A stretch of DNA of 64,000 bases from Ceratopteris richardii. Lineage: Eukaryota; Streptophyta; Polypodiopsida; Polypodiales; Pteridaceae. Position 1 is the first letter of the stretch; each line of letters opens with the position of its first letter. The notes beneath the pieces were generated by a model. The model ran no database searches, was not told the origin of the DNA, and worked only from the letters and a program-made list of their open reading frames with translations. Positions 46,210 through 56,254 of this stretch are shown piece by piece. Made by a program: the position numbers and the translations under genes. Location: positions 105,392,147 through 105,456,146 of the forward strand of contig CM035417.1 in NCBI GenBank assembly GCA_020310875.1, written 5' to 3'.

Positions 46210-46610
46210 GTTTTGTGTATTTCCAACACCTCACTCCTAGTTGAGTATCACGATACTCAGGTATCAAGTATCATGATTGGTCGAGCGTCATCACATGGTA
46301 CATGTGTATCGAGTATCCTATTTCATCCTTGGTGTGTATCATGTATCACCAATACCATCGAGTTTTGTTGGCATGTAAAGTATCATGTGTCGTCATGCCC
46401 CATGTATCGTGTCATGGTGTGGAAGTATTGTGTGTTGTCGATACCCTTGAGTATCATGTATCAATGATACCTAGACTTGTATCATGTATCATGAGCTTGA
46501 AGTGTCATGTATGATTGCCCTATGTATCATTTATAATCTATTCAAGCATCTTATCATGGAGTGGTGTATCATGTATCGTTAGAGGCATAAGTATCATGTA
46601 TCATGATTTT
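46210..46610. repeat. Degenerate minisatellite based on GTATCATGTATC
   Basis: The motif GTATCATGTATC or a close variant recurs at irregular spacing, for example near 46340, 46450, 46480, 46565 and 46590, mixed with shorter ATGTATC units and the reverse-complement GATAC. The word is partly palindromic (GATAC/GTATC). Confidence 0.75.
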
Positions 46611-46654
46611 CTAGGACAAGTCACATTTGGACCACAAACAATACTTAGGGAAAT

Positions 46655-48693
46655 TTGAATATAAAGCCTACCCATGGAAACCCTAATCTAGGAAAAAGGG
46701 ATTGGCAAAATATTCGTCAGAGACCTCATGTCATTTTTGCAATAAGAGCCAATAACTCTATGCCTAACCCTCAAATGGGAGGTGAGATGATGAATACACC
46801 AGCCTGCCCTCAGAGACCTCCACAAGGATCAAGACAAAGTGTGTGCCTAGCTGTTCAATTTATTACTTGACCATTGGATGTGGGTAGAAGGTTGAGACAT
46901 TCTCCGGTTGCTAAGAGCATGAAGAATCACTATGATGGTTCAAGAGATCCTTATGATCATAAGGTTGAATTTAAATAAGTATTGCATGTCAAATAGGTAG
47001 ATGAATTCTTTGCTCAATATAAAGCTTTTTTGCTTGGAACAGTTTTGGCATGGTTCCAACCATTGGATCATAATGGATTCGCTAATATTGGACACTTATT
47101 AAATGATTTCATTGGTGAATTTTCAAAGAGAGGAATTGAACACTCTTCTTTGATTCATAGCTTCAAGCAATCTAATAACAAGTCTCTAAGGCTAGAAGCT
47201 AGAAGATTTAAACAATATGTTGATGGATGTCCAGTGGCGAAAAGGCCGACCCAACCAAAAATGATCTCACAATTTTTTATAGATTAACTAGTTGAGGATT
47301 GGGAGCCTTAGTGTACGTAAAACAATCGGTTACTTTGGATATGTGTCTTAAGGAATGCATAAATTTAGAGGATAGTTTGGCTAATGACATAAAGATCCCT
47401 TAGACTCCATCTAAGTCTGAAGATGCATTAGTAGTGTACCTACTCACTCCAAAAATGTAGAAGAATTGATTGAATTGGTTGCCAAAAGGCTTGGAGTACA
47501 AAACTAATAGGGGGGATACACCCAACCTCAACCAATGTTAGGACAAAAAACCACCCCACCCTCAGAATGTAGTACCAATAAAGTACACACAACCAAAAGA
47601 AAACCTGTAGAGAGTAGTACTACATATAACCCCACTCACGAGCTCTAAAAACACCCATCAGAGTTATGAACAAAACTATGGTGATTACTATGTCTATGAT
47701 CAAAATCCCATAAAAATTGAAGCTAGCTATAAGCAAAAATACTATGAATATGATGGCTATGGAGACTCTTATGGGCTAGAATATGCCAATGTGATGTATG
47801 CTACACCTAGATCTCAAGCTCTAGTAAGAAAACCTATAAGACCACCAACATCAAGAGGACCTTGTTATAGATGCAAAGGAGATCATTTCATTAGGGAGTG
47901 TATAATGCACCACTATCCACCTCCTCAAATACCTTGGGAACGATATTGTAATGATTGTGGAAAGGAACACCTTTTTTGAGATTGTCCCCAGAATCCCTCC
48001 AAAACATTATCCACTACCCAAATCAATGTGATTGAAGCAAGTGGATCCTCTAGTAGTGATAAGGAATACATGGTACCAATAAAGGTTGTCACAAGAGCAC
48101 AAGAAAATGAGAAAATAGAAACCCTTAATGATCATAGGTCTAAAATTCCAATGAGTGAAAAGAGAAAAAAATCCTCACCCTTAGTGGCAGAAAATTTAGA
48201 ACATTTTCTAAAAATCTCTAAAAAGAGAAAAGCTCAAAAATGGAAGACTAGAAGAGAAAATATCAAAAGGAAATCGATGAAGAAATTGGCTGAAAAAAAA
48301 GCAAAACTCAATGAAAATAAAAGATATACAAGTAAGCCAAACTAAACAAGGAGATGATGTGGTAAAGGAATAACAAATTAAGGACCATGCATTATCAATT
48401 CTAGTGAATCCTATGCCTGAAGATCTACAAATCTTGTTGAAAGCTTATAAGTCTAGAATAGAGGTAGGACCTACTCTAGATCAACATGATCGATGTTGCC
48501 CTAGAGGAGATCTAAAAAAGGAAAGGTTGGAGTTATGCGAGAAACGTATTAAGGTTGCTCAGAGCATGCTAGAAAAACAGATTCCAACCATTCTGGAAAC
48601 AAACATTCTTGAGAAGAAATTTCAGGAATGTCTAGAAAATTATCATTCAAATTATACAATAGAAGAACACCCAAAGTGGCTGAAGGGGAATTA
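46655..48693 (+). pseudogene. Ty3/Gypsy gag-like region 1
   Basis: Frames include SRDPYDHKVEFK, LGTVLAWFQPLDHNGFANI and FSKRGIEHSSLIHSFKQSN, a gag core pattern of Ty3/Gypsy elements. A Tyr-rich linker (about 47660-47800) follows, then two knuckles, CYRCKGDHFIREC and CNDCGKEHLF with a stop before DC, and a very basic region (48100-48345). A further frame, 48404-48693, has MPEDLQILLKAYKSRIE. Stops interrupt all parts. The match is to the pattern of the family only; I did not recognise a specific lineage. Confidence 0.65.
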
Positions 48694-48699
48694 GGGTTA

Positions 48700-49790
48700 G
48701 AAACCATGAACATTGATTCCGTAATCCCTAAGGTAGAAGCAAATTGGCCACAAGATCTGTGGACTAAAGTCCAAGAAGATAGAAGGGGAGATTCCTCCTT
48801 TCATTGAGGTAGACATTTCAATGAATAAGTCAATGTTTGAGAGAGATGTAGAATTGGTTTCCATAAATTCAATACACGACTAAATAGGTAGTTGTTGATC
48901 TTTAAATGAGGAGGTTCTTGGGACAACAAGGGAAGCATCAACATAGACAAGTAGTTGGGAAGTGAAGTGACGTGCATTGGAGGAACCGACACCATGAAGG
49001 AGAATTCTTTGAGATAAACTAGGAAAGAAAGAACATACACCAAACTATGAGAGAAAGAGAAAGCAAGACTCACACTCTTAGAAAATGAGAGAGAAAGTGT
49101 GCAAAAAGAGAGGAGAAGTGTGCAAAAAGGGTGACAAAGTATGTAGAGAGTGCACAGAGATCAAGTAAAGTTTCACAAAGTATCACCAAGGAGGTGTTAT
49201 AGGTCGACAATAGAAGTGACAAAGAGTTCAACCTTATTGGATGCTTGAGTGCAAGGAGTACACAAGGGCAAGCTATTGGACAAGGTGAAGAATTGCATAA
49301 AGGTTGACTACACAAGTAATTATGATATTTTGTTGTACTTGTATGTACTTCTTTGTCTTAAAAGCGATTACACATAGAGAACATTTTGTGTCATTCTAGA
49401 CAAAGTTATTGTAATATTTTATGATAATCAAGGCACATAGGCTACCGGCACAATTTTTCTTTCTTCTTCTTCTCTACTTTTGTCTCACAAACACTCAAGC
49501 CCCTTTCAACCAAAGAATCCCCTAGAAAAATTTGGCATGCGTGGTGGCACAAGGGAGTTGGAGCATAGGAGGATAACAATTACAAAGTGAAGAAGAAGTG
49601 CAAAGGTGTTGACTTTGTAATTGAAGAGGCAAATTTTCCTTTTCATTGGTAATTCAACTTAAGCCTAAGGAATAGGATGCAGAGCTCATGATTGCAACCT
49701 GGTCATAATCATTAGGAGTTTCTTTCAAGAAAATAAGGAGGAAAGTCACTCATAGGTCAACCAATCCTCTTTCATCCACATCGTTAGTGG
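48700..49790. other. Possible LTR/leader of a second Gypsy-type element
   Basis: This is non-coding, with repeated GTGCAAAAAG units near 49095-49130 and a pyrimidine run near 49460. At 49531 the bases TTTGGCATGCGTGGTGG could be a degraded primer site, about 265 bp ahead of the next gag start (ATGGCAACTCAAGTAG, 49796). No second LTR copy lies in the window to prove it. Confidence 0.35.
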
Positions 49791-49794
49791 GAAA

Positions 49795-51193
49795 CATGGC
49801 AACTCAAGTAGACTTAGAAACTTTGCTTCTCAATTGAATATCAAATTTCCTTCCTTTAGAGGATTAGCACATGAAGATTTTGATGAGCATGTCAGACAAT
49901 TTTTAGCCCTATGTAAAACAAGGGGGTTAATGGTAAGGGAATATGCTTTTCTAATCCTTTTCCCAGCAACATTGGAAGGCCTAACAAACTAATGGCTTGG
50001 TCAGTTTTTCGACAACCATTTTGCTACTTAAGACTTAATGAAGGATACCCTTAAGATACATTTCCAATAAGTAAATATATAGAAAACATTATTGAAGAAT
50101 TAGAGAACTTATGACTCAGTATAGGGGAGACATTTCCTAAAATTTTTACTAGATCCAAAGCACTTATGGCTAAACTTTCGGATCCTCCCCATGATTTTCT
50201 TGTAAAAAAGTGGCTTGCTAAACCACCTCCTATTTCCACACAGTGCAAGATCAAGGAATTGGTGCTCTGTATAGAGACTATTGATGAGTTCATTACCACA
50301 GCAACAAGGTTGGAGTATATTCAATACCAATATGGAGCTCGCTCTTTTGGCCTACCATAACCCATGGAACCTAAAGACCTAGTAACATTATTGAGGAAGG
50401 AGCTTCATAACTTAAGAAGAAACAAGCCCCACAAAGAAGAAGAAAGTGAAGTGACACAATTAGGCATGAAATTGAATCCTTAAAACTAGAAAGAAGGCCT
50501 AGGCAGAAGAATTGGCACAACTTTGACAAGAGTTACAAGAACTCCATGCAGGAAGTGGCATCAAAAGTGGAATATGGTGCAACATGTGTAGCAAACAAGG
50601 CCACGTGGTAAGCGACCACCCTCTTTTAAGTGTGACTTGTCAGTTATGCAAGAAACTTGGCCATGAAGCCCAGAAGTGTCACTCAAGAAGAATTCCCACA
50701 CTAGCATACTAAGGACAAGGAGGAGTCCAACCACCACCAAATGTAATGGCCGTTGCACCAAGTCAAGGTAACACCCACAACCCACGTCCTTGGGTAGTTT
50801 TGGAAATAGGCCGAGAAGGCCAATCATTTGCTTTGGGTGTGGAAAGTGTGGTCATTATCAAAGAAAATGTCCTCTATGAGAGAATTCTGCCCCTTGCAGA
50901 AATTGCCTAGAAGTTAGAGACCACTACACCATTTTTTGCCCAAAGAACAAGGCATCCACATCAGGGCCTCATATTTAGATGATCTTTCTGAGTAAGAAAG
51001 GACTTGAAGAAGAAACCATTATGCCCTCACCATCAGCTAGGGTGGTACATCTAGAAGAAATTGAATCTTTTGTTATGCAGGCAAGGAACAAAGGGAAAGC
51101 CCTTTATGAAGAAATGTGTCAAGAGTCAAGTACAAATGGACTGAACAAGGAAAAGGGAATAATTGATGATAGGACTAATCCAAGTGAAGAGAC
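49795..51193 (+). pseudogene. Ty3/Gypsy gag-like region 2 with repeated zinc-knuckle motifs
   Basis: The plus strand starts near MATQVDLETLL. The gag core shows RGLAHEDFDEHVRQFLALCK and KLSDPPHDFLVKKWLAKPP (frames change). Then come cysteine/histidine clusters: CNMCSKQGHVVSDH, CQLCKKLGHEAQKC, CFGCGKCGHYQRKC and CRNCLEVRDHYTIFC, between about 50580 and 50945. A tail follows, 50979-51193, rich in charged residues. Four knuckles in a row is more than the one or two usual in plant LTR elements. Several stops are present. Confidence 0.6.
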
Positions 51194-51389
51194 CTAATCA
51201 AAAGGACATCTTACAAGCCATTGGACATGCATTCAAAAAGGCCCCAAAGGATCTTGAGAGTTTGCATATTGCCCATGCCCCTATGGATTCAGAGGCTTCA
51301 AGTCTATTTAAATCCATTAAAAAGGAGGTTAGTAGATAGAAGTGGCTAGACATACACTCTATAGCTTCATGGATTGATTTGGTGGGTAT

Positions 51390-51597
51390 AACTAGATATC
51401 CATCCATCTTGAGGATAAGGAAAAGACAGCCTTCATCAAGCCATGGGGGAAATATGTTTATGTTAAAATGCCTCTTGGACTTAGAAATGCCCCATCAACT
51501 TTCAATAGAATAGTGAACCTTATTTTTGGACCTTTGCTTTTGGAGGCCCTTTGGATTTTCATGGATGATTTTTCCCCCTTCTTAGCTACTTGCACTA
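51390..51597 (+). pseudogene. Ty3/Gypsy reverse transcriptase fragment
   Basis: The frame reads DKEKTAFIKPWGKYVYVKMP, then LGLRNAPSTFNRIVNLIFG and FMDD, matching RT blocks 3 to 5 of Ty3/Gypsy (FMDD corresponds to the catalytic YMDD). It is cut at 51597 by the gag of Copia copy K. Confidence 0.88.
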
Positions 51598-52088
51598 GTC
51601 AAATCTTTGATCTTTGTAAAAAAATTATCCATAGAATCTCCTTCATTCATATGCTCACTCTCCAACTATTTTCGGAGGTAACCAACACGAGCCTCATTTC
51701 TTGCCTGGTATAAAGTGGTAAGTGTATCCCAAGCATCCTTAACTATTTTGCAAGAGTGAATGTGAGGGATAATGACATGTTCGACAAACAAGGCTATCAA
51801 TGCATGTGCTTGAGTGTCTCTTCCATTCCAATGAAGTTTCTCTACAATAGGTGCAGCAGGAATTGTAGCACAAATAAGAACCTGAAGATCATCATCTTCA
51901 ATGCCATCTGCATCACCTTCAATAACTATATGTGTAGGTGTAATATGTTTTTGTCAACACCTTGCAAAATATTCCACATTTTTTGCAACCAATACATGAT
52001 GCATCATATATGCCCATAATGGGTAATTGGTACCATCCAACTTATCCTCAATAGCCAACATACAAAATACATCATTGCTTTTAGCCAT
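51598..52088 (-). pseudogene. Gag N-terminal part of copy K
   Basis: The start codon is at 52088 (MAMAKSNDVFCMLAIEDKLD), followed by the gag head and MNEGDSMDSFL near the left end. It aligns with gag of copies B, E and H. Frame changes and a stop occur around 51940 and 51860. Confidence 0.82.
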
Positions 52089-52420
52089 GGCCACTAAGTA
52101 AAATACTCTGATGTAGAAAAATGATTGTATCTCAAAAAGTTGAACAGAACTACCCTATCGAGCTTGCTAACCCTGTTTGAGGTGCTTGTATTGGCAAACT
52201 GAAACCTATATATATGTTTGGCACAAAAGGACAAAATTGCTTGCACAATCATTGTGATAGTGCATTCAGAGGCCAAAATGAGCTCAAATTGAAAATTCAA
52301 CACAATAAAGCGAAGTCATTCTAAACTCCTCATCAACCTAAGTATGCTCACCAAATTTTGTATGGTTCTGAGACTATGATCGGAGGGGTGTTGATGATAC
52401 CCTAGATGAAGCAGTGAATT

Positions 52421-52432
52421 GCTATGATGCCA
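52421..52432 (-). other. Primer binding site of copy K (mutated)
   Basis: The minus strand reads TGGCATCATAGC, two substitutions from the standard TGGTATCAGAGC, at the normal two-base spacing. Confidence 0.82.
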
Positions 52433-52434
52433 AT

Positions 52435-52666
52435 TGTTGGAGTTCGAGGTATGTGGAAGCGCACGAAAAACAAAAGGAAGAAGAAGGAGCTTGGAGCACA
52501 ACATACAATATTGAATGCATTACCAAGTGAATGTACAAAGATAAGTAACCCATTAAGGTTATAAGCATATATACAAGTTGGGGAAAGAAAACCTCTTAAA
52601 GAGGGTGAAAAGTGCCTCGGTGATCCTAAGTATGTTAACACACATCACTACCAAAATATATCAAAA
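52435..52666 (-). repeat. 5' LTR of copy K (Family-1)
   Basis: It begins TGTTGGAGTTCGAGG and ends AATATATCAAAA, where ATCAACA is expected. Confidence 0.88.
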
Positions 52667-53362
52667 AATTTGATGTATAATTTAGCCAAATAAAAACATA
52701 TGAACTTTGAATTGTTTTGCCAATTACAAAGCATACACATATTCCGAATCCTAAGTTATAGGAAATTCAAGGATAGCTCCATCATGGAAGGATCTTCATA
52801 ATTGTTCCTACTTTGAGAAGACTCAAAACAAGCGATTACTAACATAATCCATTTTAATTATAATAGCTACAAAATAATCAACTAATTCTACCTAATTCAA
52901 AAACATAGTAAACTACAAAGCCAGGACTCAATACTCTTGTAGTCTGGAAACAATAGTTATTATATGTAGACTACATTCGAAAAAAAATGGCCTATCATGC
53001 AAGACTTTGAACTCATATTTATTGTGCAAAAATTTTAAGTGTAAGTTGATAGAAACTTAGATCTAGTACGACAAGTCAACAAAATCTTATTCATATACCT
53101 TCTAGACAAACAACTCATTCACCAAGACCTCCTCTACATCAAATTATTCATTGCTACAATCCATGAATACAACAAAGATTAAGATTAATGAGAATATTCC
53201 ATTTGCATGAATTGGATCACTAAAGCAAATGAGCAAATGAGCAACTGATAATTATAAAGTAGTGAATACAATACTACCAAAATTGACCAAACTAACATCA
53301 AACTGTGTGTTTTTCTTGCTAGTTCATCCTACTCACATGTTTGTCTAGCTAAACCTAAATAT
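52667..53362. other. AT-rich spacer between copies K and J; no gene seen
   Basis: About 700 bp without LTR ends, pol motifs or meaningful reading frames. Confidence 0.5.
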
Positions 53363-53590
53363 TGTTGGAGTTTGAGGTCTGCGGAAGCAAATGAACAACA
53401 CAAGGAAGAAGAAGCTTGGAGCACAACACACAATACTGAATGTATTACCACTAGAATGTACAAAGATATATGACCCAGTAGCGTTATATGCGTATATACA
53501 AGCTAGGGGAAAAAGACCTCCTAAAGAGGGAAAAAAATACCCCGGTGGTCCTAGTGTGTTCACACACATCACTACCTAAATATATCAACA
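53363..53590 (-). repeat. 3' LTR of copy J (Family-1)
   Basis: It begins TGTTGGAGTTTGAGG and ends ATATATCAACA, followed by AATCCCCCCTGGG. Confidence 0.92.
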
Positions 53591-53663
53591 AATCCCCCCT
53601 GGGAGTGATGCAGTGAACAAGGAGCTCACACTCATGTATAAAGAAGTGTCAAGCTATGTGGAA

Positions 53664-54202
53664 TCAATCCACAAAAGGAGGTAAGCCCAAAGCTTTGCGG
53701 AAAGCTTCGAACTTCTCCCTAGGCAGAGCCTTTGTGAAAAGGTTTGCAGTGTTCTCCTGTGTGAGCACATGAATTGATCTCTCCAACATAGAACCTCTCC
53801 CTGACATAATGATAGTGCACCTCAATCTGCTTAGTGTGAGCATGGAACATAGGGTTCCTTGCAATTGCCAATGCACTTTGACTGTCAATGAAAATGGTGG
53901 TGGCAGAAGACTGACCTATGCCCAAATCATCCATAAGGCATATGAGCCACACACACTCAACAATCGCTGTGAAAGTTGCCCTCTACTCAGCCTCACAACT
54001 AGAAGTGGCCACAGTAGGTTACTTCTTACTCAACCAAGATATACGTGAGCTACCAAGCATGAAGAAAAAGCCACTAGTGGACACACGAGTGTCATAGCAA
54101 CCAACCCAATTAGAGTCAAAAAAAGCATGTAAATTTGATGGTAGTGATCCCCCCTTGGGATGAAACAATCCAAGTAGCTGGGTACCATTCAAGTAGCGAA
54201 AA
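53664..54202 (-). pseudogene. Copia RNase H remnant of copy J
   Basis: Minus-strand pieces: VSTSGFFFMLGSSRISWLSKK, IFIDSQSALAIARNPMFHA and FTKALPREKFEAFRKALGLP. Frameshifts near 53770 and a stop near 54020 break it. Confidence 0.87.
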
Positions 54203-55949
54203 GCAGTTTCGACCATCTTCTCATGAGCAGTGCATGTCTGCAGTAGACTCAGATGTTTGGTACTTTGATAGTGAGGCAACCAATTATATTACCTCGTAGC
54301 ACAATTTCTTCTCTTCACTCGAGCCTGCCCCTGCAGGGAATACTTTCACATGCAGCAACAACTCCTTTTATCCTATCATGGGACTTGGTAAGATCATTCT
54401 GACTACTGCTAATGGTAGTTCTTTCACTTTTTCAGATGCTTTATTTGTGCCAGGGATCAAGAAGAATTTGTTATTAGTTTCTGCATTAGCAAAGATTGGC
54501 TTGGTTGTGAAATTTCTTGATGCCAGATGTACAGTTCATGATATGTCAAATGGTGATGTTATTATTGCTTTTGGCATTTTATGTCATGGGCTGTATAAGC
54601 TGATAGACTATGAAAAATCTGTAAATGATTTGGCATGTGCAGTACATGATTCTCAAGCTATGTCAGATGCAAAGCTTTGGCATGCATGCTTTGGTCATCT
54701 GAATTTTGCTAGTTTGCTATGTCTGCACAAATCTGAAATGGTGTCCTCTTTGCCCAAACTTGAGGCACCTGGAAAACATGTTTGTGAAGGCTTTATTTTG
54801 GGAAAAATACAACGTTCTTCCTTTCCAAAAGATGGTTCAGTTCAAGCCACTCAAAAATTGCAGCTTGTTCATAGTGTTGTCTGTGGTCCTATGCAGACAC
54901 CTTGTTTTGGAAATTATCTCTACTTCGTGACTTTCATTGATGACTTTTCCAGGCATGCATGGGTATATGCATTGAAAGCAAAGTCCAAAGTGTTTATGTG
55001 CTTCAAACAGTTTTTGGTTTTGGCTAAAAATCTGTCAGCATGTAAAATAGGCACCCTCCATTCTGATTGAGGGGGAGAATATATATCTTCTGAATTTAAT
55101 GCATTTTTGGCTGAACGTGGGATAAAACATTAGTGTACAGTGCCGTATACATCTCAACAGAATGGAGTTGCTGAACAGAAGAACAAGTCACTCATGGAGA
55201 TGGCGATGTGTATGGTCAAGAGTCAGGCTTTACCGCATAGTTTTTGGCTTGAGGCTATCATGTGTGCAACATATGTACTTAACAGGTATCCCACTAAAGC
55301 GATGCAATCTATCACTCCATATGAGGCTTGGCATGATCGAAAGGCATATGTTGCTCATCTGCGTGTTTTTGCTTATTTGGTATATGCATTAGTGCATGAA
55401 CAACATCGCAAAAAATTGGATGATAAAGCAGTAAAATGTATTTTTGTTGGATAAAGTTCTGAAAGTAAAGGCTATCATCTATATCATCCACAAACTAAAC
55501 ACATTTTGGTTAGCCGTGATGTTGTTTTTGTGGAGCCTCTTTTTATAGGTGGACAGTCTAGTGCTGGTCCTAATGAGGCAACTTCTCAACCTTTGCAAGT
55601 TTCATGTGATGATGTAGATCATACCATTTCTGATGCAAATTTACATGATGCACTTGTTGATGAGAGAGCTGATATTGAGCAGGCAAAAACTATGCCAAAA
55701 TGGTTGGTGCAGACTTTGCGTGATAACAAATTAGATGCACCTCTGTCATATCGTACTCGATTAGGATCTCATAGTGCCTCGTTTGCATCAAATTGCTAAG
55801 CTATGGCTGCATCTAGTCTCTGTGATGAGACTGAGCCTCTTTCGTTTGATGAAGCACAAAATTCAAAAAATTGGATGGCTGCTATGCAATCTGAATATGA
55901 TGCTATAATGAAGAATGGTACTTGGTCTTTATGTGACTTGCCTCCTGGC
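54203..55949 (+). pseudogene. Family-1 Copia copy G: protease to RT start, inverted relative to J
   Basis: The plus strand reads protease WYFDSEATNYIT (from about 54263; Gly of DSG changed to Glu), gag-pre-integrase WHACFGHLNFASLLC, integrase LVHSVVCGPMQTPCFGNYLY and MCATYVLNRYPTKAMQSIT, and the RT start FDEAQNSKNWMAAMQSEYDA. A 230-codon frame (54378-55070) is open; it ends at a stop in the DRGGE motif. Further stops lie at YSS near 55453 and SNC near 55798. It ends at 55949, where the LTR of element H was inserted. Confidence 0.88.
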
Positions 55950-56180
55950 TGTTGGAGATAGATGTCTGCGGAAGCACGCGAATAGCAGAAGGAAGAAGAA
56001 GAAGCTTGGAGCACAAACACACAATAGTCAATGTATTACTAGAGAATGTACAAAGATAAGTAGCCCATTAGGGCAATAGGCGTATATACAAGCCGGGGGA
56101 AAAAAACCTCCTAAAGAGGGAAAAAAGTGCCCCGGCGGTCCTAATGTGTTCACACACATCACTACCTAAATATATCAACA
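55950..56180 (-). repeat. 3' LTR of element H (231 bp)
   Basis: It begins TGTTGGAGATAGATGTC and ends ATATATCAACA. AATCCCCCCTAGG follows, the complement of the polypurine tract. Confidence 0.93.
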
Positions 56181-56254
56181 AATCCCCCCTAGGAGTGATG
56201 CGGTGAACAAGGAGCTGGCACTCATGTATAAGGAAGTGCCAAGCTATGTGGAAA

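Larger units (their letters stand above)
46655..51597 (+). mobile_element. Decayed Ty3/Gypsy-type sequence: two gag regions and an RT fragment
   Basis: The plus strand holds one gag-like block (46655-48693), an LTR/leader-like stretch, a second gag-like block (49795-51193) and a short RT piece (51390-51597). The RT piece carries VKMPLGLRNAPSTFNRIVN and FMDD, diagnostic of Ty3/Gypsy rather than Copia. The two gag blocks do not resemble each other, so at least two elements may be joined here. No intact LTR pair was found. Confidence 0.65.
51598..52666 (-). mobile_element. Family-1 Copia copy K: gag, primer site and 5' LTR only
   Basis: On the minus strand the LTR (52435-52666), primer site, leader and gag head run to a cut at 51598, where Ty3/Gypsy RT begins. 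The rest of pol is lost. Confidence 0.88.
53363..54202 (-). mobile_element. Family-1 Copia copy J: 3' LTR and RNase H
   Basis: An LTR (53363-53590) with polypurine tract and RNase H on the minus strand run to about 54202, where plus-strand gag sequence of the same family begins. The joint is inside the RNase H/RT connection (YLNGTQLLGLFHPKGG near 54170). Confidence 0.88.

Noticed and set aside
46210..46610. CRISPR-like array
   Set aside because: Repeat units are irregular, overlapping and partly palindromic with no constant spacers, and the DNA is plant nuclear.
48100..48345. Lysine-rich open frame as an independent host gene
   Set aside because: It continues the same frame as the zinc knuckles of the Gypsy-type gag and is better read as its basic tail.
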